This document shows, in pieces, positions 34,502 to 45,217 of a DNA stretch of 64,000 nucleotides. Location: assembly GCA_015501055.1 (NCBI GenBank), contig JADNYV010000002.1, forward strand, positions 496,001 through 560,000, read 5' to 3'. The translations under genes and the position numbers were made by a program. The notes under the pieces are model-generated. The model searched no databases, had not been told where the DNA came from, and was given only the letters and a program-made list of their open reading frames with translations. The stretch's first letter is position 1. Each line of letters starts with the position of its first letter. This DNA is from Mucidula mucida. Its lineage: Eukaryota > Basidiomycota > Agaricomycetes > Agaricales > Physalacriaceae.

Positions 34502-35476
34502 ATGCCACAACCAGATTTGAAGGAAGGCATCACGTACTGGGAGTCTCAGCCAGCCACATATGATGGCGTCCTAGGTGGATTTGGTACCGGAGTTGACTTT
34601 CTTTCCTTCTCTTGAAAATATTCTCTTTCTGATCTATTTTCAGTCTCTTCCTCGCGTAGATGCCCTGGGATCCCGATTATTCCTTCTTAGTCTCCTGCCC
34701 GAGCTATCCAAAGTAGACTCCGCACTAAAGCCCCTCAAAATAGAGCCATCTACGCGCCGTGTACGCGCTTTAGATGTCGGAGCAGGCGTCGGTCGCGTCA
34801 CGGCGGATGCACTCCTCCACCTCGTCGATGATGTTCTTCTGCTCGAACCTGTAACTGCTTTCATTCAAGAAGCACTGGCTCGAGCGAGGAGTCCTGACCC
34901 AGCTCTGAAGCACTGGAGGGGCTTAGCTGACAACTTGACTAGCGTCACCTTTGTGCAGGGAGCATTACAGAACTTCGATCCTGCTCACCCGTTGAGCGAT
35001 CCGTCTGTGAAACTGCTTGACCGCATTGGACACTCACCAGAGTCACCCATGACTGACCTGGAGAGTGGGTTCGATGTAATCTGGTGCCAATGGTGCTTGG
35101 GTCATTTAAACGATGACCAATTGGTGGCATTTCTGAGGCGGTCTTATGCTGCATTGCGGACTCTAGGCCGCAGTTTAATAGTCGTCAAGGAGAACGTCTG
35201 TACCGACACCATTGATGGGCAGGCGAAGCTCGTCTTTGACGAAGAAGACTCAAGCTTTACGAGGCAAGCTTAACAAGCATGTGTCCTGTTTGCCGAATTG
35301 ACGCTTCTCTAGATCTGACCTGGCATGGAAGCGCGTGTTCAAACAGGCTGGTCTTAAACTAGTGAAAGAGAAAACCCAAGAAGGTCTTCCAGAAGGGTTG
35401 TATGAGGTGAAGATGTAAGTTGGTGAAATGTGCTTGTAGTTGATATTGATGCCCTGTTAGGTATGCTTTACGATGA
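34502..35476 (+). CDS. TAE1: Protein N-terminal Xaa-Pro-Lys methyltransferase
   Basis: The enzyme (yeast Tae1, human NTMT1) methylates the exposed alpha-amine of proteins beginning Xaa-Pro-Lys, such as ribosomal proteins. The start MPQPDLKEGITYWESQPATY leads to DGVLGGFGTG, the family entry; an intron follows. The SAM motif is VRALDVGAGVGRVTADALL, then DDVLLLEPVTAFIQEAL, the peptide-binding CQWCLGHLNDDQLVAFLRR and VVKENV, and DEEDSSFTR joined to SDLAWKRVFKQAGLKLV. The first stop after YEVKM is TAA at 35416-35418, but it lies inside a good GTAAGT donor. An intron 35415-35460 gives a 16-nt last exon and the end KMYALR, the family's usual terminus, so I extended the gene to the TGA at 35474-35476. 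Confidence 0.93.
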
Positions 35477-36292
35477 ATCGCGGTCCCACGGATTTCATGC
35501 GCAGAAATGGAGGAGTCAGAGTTCGACATGACTCTGAACATTAGACTACAAGTTCATTATCTACAAATCGTCACTAAGAGTCTCCGACTTGGGCTCGCAG
35601 CTTTTAAGGTCGCGACTGACCATTGTGCTTCATCGAGAATTCTAACCTGTGGCGCAGTTGAAGCACATTCAAATATTGTACGGGAATGGACAAGAAGAGG
35701 ATAAACAATGATTTGTATGAGAAACCTGTAGAAGGTTTTAAGTGTAACAAGGACATGAGTGTTGAAGCTAGTTAGGCCTTCGTGGAATTGAAGGCACCAA
35801 TAATGGCGGTCTCAACATCGACAAAGCTCTGTCTTCAATCTGAGAAGCAAGAGGCTGGCTGTTTTCTAATTGACGATCCTTATATAATAATTGAAGTGGC
35901 TACCAAGTATCAATTACTAAGGGAGTAAGATAAAGATGATGTTCAACGGGAACACGAAGCTGAAAGTTTTGCCTCTGCGGCGGAAAAGGCATCAAGACTG
36001 GCGTTGTTGCACTCGGCAAAAGCACTTCTCTGAAATTTGGCCGCAGGATCAGAGGAGTGTGGCGTGGCAACGCCGAGTATGCGACAGGTATGGACGTCAG
36101 GTAGTATGTGATCTCTCCAGAAATAGAGCTCGCATGAGCAGCGGATGGGGAGAAAGTCAATTTGTCGACAGTTGTTCTGTGAGCATTGAGATCCAACGTC
36201 AAGCAGATCAGAATCCATGGAAGGTGTCGAGGAGGAAGACAACGGGTTAGTCGAATAGTATGTATCTATCAAAATCTAAGTAGCATTTGTGA
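35477..36292. other. Gene-poor gap between TAE1 and kinase-like gene
   Basis: This 816 bp holds only overlapping short frames on both strands (35900-36272) that share no recognisable domain, start context or exon pattern. It is moderately AT-rich. I see no direct or inverted repeat of note. It may contain transcript 3' ends and degraded sequence. Confidence 0.4.
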
Positions 36293-38517
36293 TCATTCTT
36301 CATCGTCGTCCGAGTCATCGTCATCTGACTCTTCAGAATCCGGGCGTGAAGGCTTTGGGCGCTGGGGAACCAACACGCAATCCTGGTCGATATATGTCCC
36401 TCGTATAAATTTCTCCAAACGTTCTTTTTCGGCAGCGTAGTCCCAATCGGAACCCTCGAAACTTGCACTATTCAAAGTCAATGATGGATATTTTCCCATT
36501 GGCATCAAGCAGCATGTTCCAAGATCTGATGTCACCATGGAGAACACCAGCTGCGTGAATGACATTTACCACACTCCGAAGCTGGTCACTGGAAAATGTT
36601 CAGGAACTTAATCAAGGTGTCTCGACACATACATACCTCTCATCTGATGTCAAGTCTACCTTCCTTTCTATGTTATTTGCACGTTCGCCGAGAGGACGTC
36701 CAGCATCGGCCAAAACCAGGGCCCCTGCTTCATAGTCCATGTTCTCGTAGTAACCAAAGACAGAGGGAATCCCTTGGACCTTGGCTAAATGCAGATGCGT
36801 ATAGATGTCATGCTCATGGCGAAGTCTCCCTAGTCTTGCCAATGTGGTTGCTACTTTAACAACAAACGGAGAGTCCATTTTGCTCTTGGGTATATTGGAG
36901 CGTGAACCTAGGCGTCCACGGTATACCGTGCCAGTAGCACCCCGTCCCATCCGAGAATGCAGGATGATACTCAGATATTCATGGTCATGGTACACATCAT
37001 CGCATGTTTCTGCACCAGGAGAGAGGAGAATCATCGGGGTGGGCGAATTGTAGTTATTAATCCTGAGCTACATAGCCAAGACAAAGCCAGAGAAACGGGA
37101 CATCAATACAGTAACTAGAATCAAGTTAGTTTGATATATGGGCCGTGCAGCGGGTTCTTACCTTCTCGAGATCTCCCTTGTTGACTTGTTTTCGACGACC
37201 TCCGTCTGTGGCATTACCTACGCCTCTAAATTGTCAACAAAATCAGAACGCGCAGGTTTTGGTTTCACGTCTGAGGAAGGCAGAGTAATCCGTCGCTTCT
37301 TTGAAGGTCGCACCGGATCAATTGTTCGCATAAGGTCGTATCGTTGAACTAGATCATGCGCAATGCCGAAATAGAGTCCCAAGACCTTCCCGTAGGGCAG
37401 ACCTTCAGTGGCGGAGGACTCTATCAAATCGGAGATGTAGAGTGTCTGGGTTTTCCGATTGCGAATACCAATGCGCAAACTACGTCCACAATCAAAGATG
37501 ATAGTCGTCGTATCAATTGAAACAGCGTTGACCCACGCCTGTACGTTGATTGAACAAGGTGCATCTACGATACCAGGGAAAACTCACTCGTTGAACGTAA
37601 TGCGCGATTTTGGAGGGTCCAATCGATGTGCGGGGTAGAGGAAAGATATCTCCCTTCGACTGCTTAGGCATTCGTCGGCGCTTCCCGTCGCGCATCTTTC
37701 CGTGCCGTCTTGGGACGAGAGGCAACTCCCACAAGGAATAAGGAGCATCGCATGTCTGTTCAGCAGTTGAGAGCGATGCTCCCTCCTGACATTGCGAGGT
37801 CACTTCCCAAGGAAATGATTCTTCGGCGTCTAGCGACGCCATGTCGAGCAGGTAATCATGGGCGCCAGGAGAGAAGAAAACACCAAGACCGCAGTAGGGA
37901 AACCGCTTCCGCATAGACACAATTCGCTCAACGGTTCTAGGCTTGTATTGATTAGGAATGTTGGGAATAACTCCAGAGATCTGTAGTGCATAATTCTGGA
38001 GAACGAACGGATGAGGTTCCTTCTCGTCCCAATCTGGCTGTAACCAGGGCAGCTGAGTCCAACGAAGCACCCCCGTCTGAAGGGGTTGCTCGGGGTGAAT
38101 AAAACGACTGGAACCAAGTTGACAACACGGATAACCGATCCCATCTGACTGTAGATTTGCGACGTGATTCGCGTTCACAATAGAAGATGGTTCGCTGTAT
38201 GTGCCGTAGGTCATTCCAAGTGCACCAATACTCATGCCAGAGATATCCAGCGCAGCGAGATGCTCGTCCGCCACTGTAGCTAGGTTCGAACTGAGATCCG
38301 AAGCTAAAACGACGCGCTTTAAGACAAGCGCCTCGTCCAAATGATTGTCCAAAAAGCGTACGACGTTACTCTTTGGAGATGGAGGACATCCTTCGGTAGG
38401 GAAGACGGGGGCACGGAATTCTTTGTACCGCTCCAGGTATTCGAGAGCAGACACTGAGCGGACATGGGGATAGTCGCAGTGGCGGTTTCCAAGTCGATTC
38501 GATACCTTACACCACAC
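36293..38517 (-). CDS. Atypical protein-kinase-like protein of an expanded Agaricomycete-type family
   Basis: The N-terminal domain (about 330 residues, MWCKVSNRLGNRHCDYPHVR to the PLPRTSIGPSKIAHYVQRVS junction) is unrecognised. A middle segment follows (AWVNAVSIDTTTIIFDCG, then TLYISDLIESSATEGLPYGK). The C-terminal third is kinase-like: glycine loop MGRGATGTVYRGRLG, the lysine in PFVVKVATTLARLGRLR, hinge-like EAGALVLADAGRPLG, catalytic loop AGVLHGDIRSWNMLLDANG and ISIIDFDSASFEG. HGD replaces HRD and DFD replaces DFG, a pattern shared with lipopolysaccharide- and aminoglycoside-kinase-like proteins; the substrate is unknown. It ends in an acidic tail (SDDDDSDDDEE). About five introns. The decayed paralogue lies about 6 kb away in inverted orientation. 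An upstream exon beyond 38517 cannot be excluded. Confidence 0.75.
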
Positions 38518-38923
38518 TCTTTTTATCTTGATGAGTGCACTCTCGAATTGTGGCGAAACCGTGGACCGAATTGACCTTCAAGTTCATCAACAGATTTTAA
38601 GCTCCGATCATTCTGCCGAGTAGCCTCTTCAACAAAGTACTTACTTCAAACTTACTTGGTAGGTGATGTATTCAGCCCTCTCTGAAATGGTTTAACGACC
38701 CATCTTGGACTCCACGAAAAGGAAGACCTGTCAGCGCGAACTACCGAGGAATCGGAAAATAGTGGGTAAATTTCAACCTTATGCCTCGTCAACAAAATGA
38801 AATGGGAAAACAGGTAAGTATGTTACAAGAAATAACGAACGAGATAACAATGCTCGAAAGGAAAGTTCGTTAGTACGATTACAACAGAGTTTATGCTTCG
38901 TCTCCAGAAAATAAATCATGAAT
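38518..38923. other. Gap between kinase-like gene and adenylate kinase
   Basis: This 406 bp lies 5' of the kinase-like gene and 3' of the adenylate kinase gene. No open frame with coding character and no repeat was seen. Confidence 0.4.
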
Positions 38924-40138
38924 TTACTCTTGAGCCATCCCCGCAGACAATCCGTCAGCCATCATCGCCTCACTTAAACTGTGTCGGCGCTTCGCCTCCT
39001 GGGTCTCTCCTTTCACCCTCAAACCGGGAAATGTCGACAGAACCAACGAGTCTAGCTGGGGCCAGATCTCATCCGATGTCGTTCCGGTCAGGGTCTTGAG
39101 AAGGAGTTTGTGTGGAGGCCGGGTATGGAACGAAAGTTGGTGTGGATGCTGGTGCGGATGCCGATGTGGAGGGGCCTTGATGAGTTTAGATGATGCCGTA
39201 GCATAATAGGACAGAAGTGGCGAGGTTGAAGAATAGAATTGCTTCAGCCGACGCTCAAAGATTTCCTACACGAAGCATTAGTTGTTAGCAAACAAAGTAC
39301 ACCAACAAATACTTACAGGATTATCATCAGGTCGCTTCGTTAATGGCTCTCCAGTTTCATCATCCAAACCGTCGACTTTGGGCCGGTTGTACGACATGTT
39401 GTAAACACGTCCAGATGGCAGGTGTACGAAGCGATCAGAGATTCGGCTGAGTATGACTTCATCCGGGACGTCGATATTAATTATCAGACTGAGCGGAATG
39501 CCTTGTTTCCTGCCGAAATTGGGCGTGTTCAGTGCGTGTGAAGATATAGATAACAAGGGACTGACTTCAGATGGCTGTCCAACAGTTCGCCTTGTACAAG
39601 TGTACGCGGAAAACCGTCCAGAATCCAATGCTAAAGACGAGTCAATTGTCAGTCCATTAAGCGGTAAATTAACAACACACCCTGTTGTGCAGAAGGTCGA
39701 GTTTGCTAGTGATGACCTTGAGCATGATTTCATCGGAAACCAGCCCGCCTTGGGCAACGATGCTCTCCGCCATACGGCCTACTTCAGTGCTGCATATAAC
39801 CCGTTAAATGAGAGTTGATAAACGGGCATGCTAACACGGCCGTACCCCTCCATGATATGCTGCCTCAACAAGTCGCCGGCGGACAAGGACAGGATGTCGT
39901 ATTTTTTGACCAACCGCGCCGAGAGCGTTCCCTTGCCTGCGCCCGGCTTCCCGAACATAATCATGCGCAGATGGCGAGCATCGCGACTGAGTATCTTGCT
40001 GTGTTCGCGAGTCTCCTGGGCAGCAGCCCGCAGGGTGTCGAGGAAGAAGGGGAGCGCCCTGTGAGCTGTGGTCGACGTCGTGAACGCCCTCGTTGTCGTT
40101 GTCGTCGGACACACACGACCGGCGCGGAGGGCTAGCAT
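38924..40138 (-). CDS. ADK2: Mitochondrial adenylate kinase (GTP:AMP phosphotransferase type)
   Basis: The chosen start gives MLALRAGRVCPTTTTTRAFT, an Arg/Thr/Ser-rich import leader. The P-loop is HLRMIMFGKPGAGKGTLSAR, then LSAGDLLRQHIMEG and, across an intron, TEVGRMAESIVAQGGLVSDE. The nucleotide-exchange and LID region is clear: LIINIDVPDEVILSRISDRF, HLPSGRVYNMSYNRPKVDGL, DETGEPLTKRPDDNP and EIFERRLKQFYSSTSPLLSY. The LID has no four-Cys zinc site, as in eukaryotic AK3/Adk2. After YYATASSKL there is an unusual His/Pro-rich insert (PHRHPHQHPHQ), then KTLTGTTSDEIWPQLDSLV and a tail absent from most relatives, to the TAA at 38924-38926. The enzyme balances mitochondrial adenine and guanine nucleotides. 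Confidence 0.88.
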
Positions 40139-40330
40139 CGGGCAAGAAGGAAAGTGGGGGCGGCTGACAAGCGGGGCCGTATATAAACTCAGCTCAAAGT
40201 TTGGGGAATGGCCACGGGACTCGAAACTCGTGTCCAGATCGGTCGATCCACTCAGACACGGAGTCCCCAGGGAGTCCCGACCTCGCAATCGCATTAATAG
40301 CCACTTGTTAGCAAAAATGTAAACATCTTT

Positions 40331-41502
40331 TCAGTGAGCAACAACATAATGCCCCATCTCTGCCCATCCAATCAATTCTCGCATTTCTCTCACGCCCACA
40401 ACACCCTTGACCGTCTCATTTTCCAATGCAGCACATATTGCCTCCCCAACATGATCAACGTGAATAGGCGGTATCGTAAGCGCATTCGGCACGCTTTCCA
40501 AGCCTAGGCGGCGGAGAATACTCGATGGAGTGGGGATAGCCTTTGGTACCTTGGCGTGCATTTGTGCCGAAAATTCAAGCAACGCCGCAAGAGGTGTGCT
40601 TAGTGGACGGAAGTGGGCATGATACACAAGACCTATGTCATAAATTGTCAGAAAGTTATGTACAGGATGAGTTGTGAACACAGTACTTGGTCTGATATAG
40701 ACACCGCGGAATGCTGTTGATTGCTGCGCTACTAAACCCTCTATGCCCGCTTCGGCTTCCCGCTTACTCTCGATATATCGTGCTGGCACGACAGGACGGA
40801 ATATGTCTTCCGCAGAGATGTACACAAAGGGTTTTACGGCCAGCTGACTGTCAGAAGACGGGCTGTTGACAAATGCCTCACAGACGCGTAAAGCTGCCAA
40901 GTCACGATAAGATTAACGCTCTAGAGACTGCAAGTCATTTACCTGAATCTCTGTTCAGCCGGTCATAGCCACTCGCACTGGATGTTTTCTTCAAGGGATT
41001 CGCGTTCCCTCCAAGCAGCGACTGCGCCAGCCCGAGAATGTTCCCGTCTTTAATAGCCTGTTTGTACGCGCCATCGTCCAAGAGCGTCCCGAGCGTATGC
41101 ACCACGCCGTCAGCAGACTGCAGCGCTGGACGAAACGTCTCCGGTTCAAGCGCGTCACCTTTCAACCACGTTACCTACGAAAAGATGATGAATGGGCAGT
41201 GACAAACAGTGGAGGAACACTGAACTTGAGTGGTCCAACCCGGACTATGTCCCTTGGGCGTCGTATATGGTCGTCCTGAAGAGCTTTTCGCGCATGCAAA
41301 TGAGCATTTAACCAGAAGAAGAACCAAGGATATGTTTCAACCTGACAGACGTGACCTGCATGCCTTTCGCCAGTGCGGCGCGACACACTGCGGAACCTGC
41401 GCCATTTTCTGTCAGAAGGAGGGCGAGGGCCAATCTCTGCATACACTTGCCTATGAACCCATTACCTCCAACCACAAGGATGTTCTTGGCTATAGCAGCC
41501 AT
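40331..41502 (-). CDS. COQ11: Atypical SDR reductase, COQ11/NDUFA9-like
   Basis: The start MAAIAKNILVVGGNGFIG joined to SAVCRAALAKGMQVTSV gives the GGNGFIG dinucleotide-binding loop of atypical short-chain dehydrogenases. The join uses a GC-AG intron of 54 nt (41397-41450, donor GCAAGT). Further on: VQWLKGDALEPETFRPALQS, ADGVVHTLGTLLDD, NPLKKTSSASGYDRLNRDS and the catalytic-type VYISAEDIFRPVVPARYIES. These match yeast Coq11 and the related complex I subunit NDUFA9. Coq11 belongs to the mitochondrial coenzyme Q biosynthetic complex. The tail is IHVDHVGEAICAALENETVK. I prefer Coq11 because the N-terminal loop and SGYDRLN segment fit, but NDUFA9 remains possible. Confidence 0.83.
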
Positions 41503-42162
41503 TTATATTGGACGTCTGATGCAATGACCAACACGACTCGCGACGGTGGTGTGATCAAAGACTGATCAAATCACTTTGCCGGCCGCGCTAGCTGTCGAAT
41601 TCATGCAACTCGATCTAAACTCGACCGCTGTATATTTCAGAAGGACTCTCAAGTCGATCGTTAAGCCACATTTCCATCGAACTAAACCTGATGAGCAGCT
41701 CGCACATGATGAAAATCCGTCGATGCAATCATTGATTTCGTGCCAGCGCCAGGCGCAGTACAAGCATTACAGCAATACAAAAGGGTACATGACAGGCACC
41801 TGTCCTGCCAGCAAGGCTCCCAAAGCCTTGCGCCGGTGCCTTTCCTTCGGAAAACGACTACGTGCCAAGCGAGGATAACAATATTGCTAATTACGGTCCG
41901 ATGAGAGATAGGTAAAACACGATGATAGCCCAAACTGGAAAGGAAACTCGATGGAAACGGGGGGAAGAATATTTCGGGGAAGGGTGTAATCGTGAATGTG
42001 TAAGAATGAACATCAAGATGCCGTACGCCAGGCAAATACGAAGATCGCAACGCTAGGTTGGCTCCTCGTATTGCTCAAAGAAAGTAAAAGGGTAGAAACC
42101 TTGAAAAAGAATAAGACCCATAACTAGCCCCGAAAGAAGCGTTTGGCATTGAAGCCGTCCAC
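41503..42162. other. Gap between COQ11 and DPBB-protein genes
   Basis: This 660 bp carries several short overlapping frames (for example 41576-41878 plus, 41682-42050 minus) without domain, signal peptide or plausible exon structure. I see nothing to annotate beyond the upstream region of COQ11. Confidence 0.4.
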
Positions 42163-43262
42163 CTAGTTCAAGTAGTAGGTGACTTGAAATTCATGAGTAA
42201 CAAGAAAAATACAGATGTAGAAGGCTTACTAGGGAAGACACCATCACTCTCCTGCGCAAGAGCGAGGAAGGCACCGAAAGAAAGATCGATACTGTACTCT
42301 CCTACGCAGGTGGGGCACAGGTCAGCGATAAGGGCAGTAACGCTCTGTAATATAGTCAAGTTAAAGAATAACGATGCAACGCTTAAGACGTACGTTGCCG
42401 GTGTTGTCGTTCACGAGGGTGACAGTCTTGCCGCAGTTATCTGAACGGGAGTTGCCACTGCCCCAAAGAGCGTACGCTGTTCATATACGCTCAGGTCACG
42501 TCTTGGGTGCAAAAAGGTGTAACTTACGGATGGCAACAACGTAGTCATTATCGCTGTGAACATCACCGCAGGCACCAGCGACACCATTCTGGAAGAAATA
42601 GGTAGCCCTGATAATCATGTCAACGGAATGCAGGAGGTCGACCAAAATTACACGCACTGTCCAGTGAAGCCAGAGCCAGAGGTAGATCCACCTGAGCTAG
42701 AACCAGAGTCACTGCTAGATGTGGTCTCTGCAGGTGCCTCAGCGGAGGTAGTAGCTTCAGGCGTATACTCTGGGACGTATTCGGAAGTGGACTCTGGGGT
42801 GTACGTCTCGGAAGGAGCCTCATAAGTGGAAGTCGTCTCTGGAGCATAAGTGGTCTCCGGTACATAAGTGGTGGAGTCGGGGGTATATTCGGGTGCTGAA
42901 TCAGTCGCTTCAGAGAACGCGGCCGTCGATGAGGTGCTGGGAACGCAGTACTCTGCACGGCTATCATTCAAATTCTCGCTGGCCTGTTGAAATTAAAATG
43001 ATGAAAAAAGAAGACGATCGAGTTGTTGACTGACAAGCATGGGGTGGCAGCAGTCATCGAAGAAAGTAGAGTTATGCTGGTCCGCGCAGCCCAGGGTGAC
43101 GTATCGCTCGTGGTAGGAGCAGTAGTCCTCAAGGAAACCCTGAGCATAGGTAGCCGGCGCTGTACAAGTTGACGTTGAAACGTCATCAGTGCGACGGGCG
43201 GGAACAGCGAGGCCATTTGCAGAGACGGCCAGAAGGGCGACGGATACAAGAGCAGCGAACAT
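42163..43262 (-). CDS. Secreted barwin/RlpA-like double-psi beta-barrel protein with Pro/Thr/Glu-rich linker
   Basis: The start MFAALVSVALLAVSANGLAV is a signal peptide. A small Cys-containing N-terminal segment follows (YCSYHERYVTLGCADQHNST), then about 75 residues of low-complexity linker built from units such as YAPETTSTYEAPSETYTPES, likely O-glycosylated. The C-terminal domain has the double-psi barrel pattern: ATYFFQNGVAGACGDVHSDN, DYVVAI, YALWGSGNSRSDNCGKTVTL, IADLCPTCVGEYSIDLSFGA and FLALAQESDGVFPITYYLN. The final join (donor GTAAGC, exon TCACCTACTACTTGAACTAG) restores the expected end. The aspartate before LCPTC is the conserved core acid. Relatives in fungi are expansin-like, cerato-platanin-like or protease-inhibiting wall proteins; the exact role is not evident. 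Confidence 0.87.
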
Positions 43263-43938
43263 ATTTGTGAGTAATGAATGAGAGGGTGAGTGAGTGGTGG
43301 GCGACTGAAGAGTCGGTGGACTTGTAGGACAAGAGTCAGTAGTTTGACAGAATCTGAAGGAAAGGCGGAGCTCACGTTTTCTGAGAGAGAAAGAGTGAGA
43401 GAGAGCGGAAATCGCAGGTTGATTGATGTCAAGGGATTGGGTTTTATACGGTTGCAAGATTACGTCACCCATGCTTCGGAGCACTGTCACCGATCTTGTG
43501 GGGAACGACATTATTTCAATTTTGGGTGACGTTCCCAGCGCCACTCTAGCGCTCGAATCAGCAGTAGTCATATCTGCGTCCAACCCACAAAATAGAGAGG
43601 CCTTGCCAGTCTTGCCGCTTTATGCCAAGGCCTTGGTGTATACGTGATAATTGAGGTACACATGTCCGGAAGGGCATCTGAGACCGTTCCCCGCCTTTAT
43701 CCACATGGACGCCTCCTCAACGTAAATGTGGCGTGGCTGAAGAAACATACGGTAAAATCGCAAGATGTTCACCGTCGAATATTCTCTCTCCTTGAATTAG
43801 TAAGAGGCAGTACGAATGCGCAACAAGTGAACGAGTGATGCACAAACGGAACATCCCGTCTTTGGTTCGCAGGGCAATGCCAAATATCTACGTGCCTGTC
43901 ACGTGCCTCCGCACACTTTACTGCCAACGACCACAATC
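43263..43938. promoter_or_regulatory. Divergent intergenic region, DPBB protein / SCAMP
   Basis: This 676 bp holds both promoters. Open frames here are short and antisense to each other. A pyrimidine/purine-rich stretch at about 43380-43410 (repeated GAGAG) is the only notable feature. Confidence 0.45.
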
Positions 43939-45217
43939 ATGAGTGAGCTCCCATTTCCTCTTGGGAAATGCATTAAACGAGATTTGAATAGGTTACAACA
44001 CCAACGAAAACCCTTTTGCTTCTACCCATTCGCTGGACACGAATCCTTTTGACGATCCCGCTCCGCAGTCCAACGCAGAGGCCCGCCGACTTGAAGAGCT
44101 CCGCCAACGTGAGGCCGACCTCGAGCGCCGCGAGCGAGAGCTTTCACAAAAGGCGGATAATATCAGAAAGCACGGCAAAAATAACTGGCCGCCTTGTCGG
44201 TTTCCTCCTCTCTAAATTCCGTCCTTGCTGCTTATCCGGTTCTTGTAGTCTTTCCCCTCATCTTCCATTCCATTCCGGAAGAAATTCCAGACGCTTCACA
44301 GCCGCTTATAACGCGTCTTTACCAGCTATGGCTCGTCCTTTTGGGGACCCTCATCCTCAACATGATCGCATGCATCTTCATTCTTATTGCCGGCTCGTCT
44401 GACGGAGGCCGGGATGTCGGAGCTAGTATAGGGTCAGCTCAGCTTTCTGTGCATGTCATTGCCACTCATTTCCGTCTTAGATATCTGTTCACTATTTCTG
44501 CATTATCGTTTTTGTTGTGGTATAGGTGTGTAACTTTGTGTACGCTCTCCATGTTATGTCTCACGTTGGGCCAGACCCATATACAATGGATATATGAAGG
44601 TGTGCATGCTCTACTTGTCTTCATGCTGCCAGTCTGACATGGTTTGTAGGAGCAAGCCTTGTACTATTGTCGGTGCATCACCGCTGTCTTGGTAACAAAC
44701 ACTCACGCCGAAATGTAGATCTGTACTTTTTCTTTGGTGGATTCCATCTTTTGTTCAGCGTCTACATGTAAGTCTGACTGTCTTTGTTCTGGTCTGCTTT
44801 CTTATATCGTGCTATAGGATTATTGGAGTTCCTAGGTATAACGCCCTGTTCCCCTTACACGTCGTATGATCTTACGATCGCTCGCTTTAGCACTGGTTCC
44901 GCGGGATTCATTCAGATGATCCAGATGTTCGTTGGTCATCATTGGGCCGCCGCTGTCCTCAGTCTTGTTGCTACGATAGGGTGGATTGTGCAAGGAGTTG
45001 GTAACGCGTTCTACTATCGTCAGGTATCTTACCCTTGGCTTTCCGGTGGAGGCTTGCTAAACGTTCCTGTCAGATATATTCCCATCACACTGCGGCTGGC
45101 CACACGATGGAGAAGGTGCGTCATTCGATGCTAACGCTAACATCCGCGCTCACAGTTTCTCAGGCGAAGACAGAACTTGCTTCGCACGGTGCGAAGGCAT
45201 ACTTTACACGAGGTTGA
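43939..45217 (+). CDS. Secretory carrier membrane protein (SCAMP)
   Basis: SCAMPs are four-span membrane proteins that cycle between trans-Golgi, endosomes and plasma membrane. The first coding exon is 4 nt (ATGA) spliced to GTTACAAC, giving MSYNTNENPFASTHSLDTNP. Two NPF motifs (ENPFA, TNPFDD) would bind EH-domain endocytic proteins. A charged coiled coil follows (EARRLEELRQREADLERRER), then the signature GKNNWPPFFPLIFHSIPEEI, where the PP is joined over an intron. Transmembrane segments include YQLWLVLLGTLILNMIACIF, LYFFFGGFHLLFSVY-type and AAVLSLVATIGWIVQGVGNA. The end is MEKAKTELASHGAKAYFTRG across the last intron. About eight introns. No lumenal enzymatic domain. Confidence 0.92.

Noticed and set aside
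35900..36272. Two overlapping minus-strand frames of about 100 residues
   Set aside because: No recognisable motif and they share the same bases in different frames; not supportable as a gene.
28965..38517. Kinase-like inverted pair as terminal repeats of a transposon
   Set aside because: The enclosed genes are conserved cellular genes, and no transposase, integrase or target-site duplication was seen.
41566..42050. Overlapping open frames on both strands between COQ11 and the barrel-protein gene
   Set aside because: No domain, leader, exon pattern or start context; several overlap each other antisense. Likely chance.
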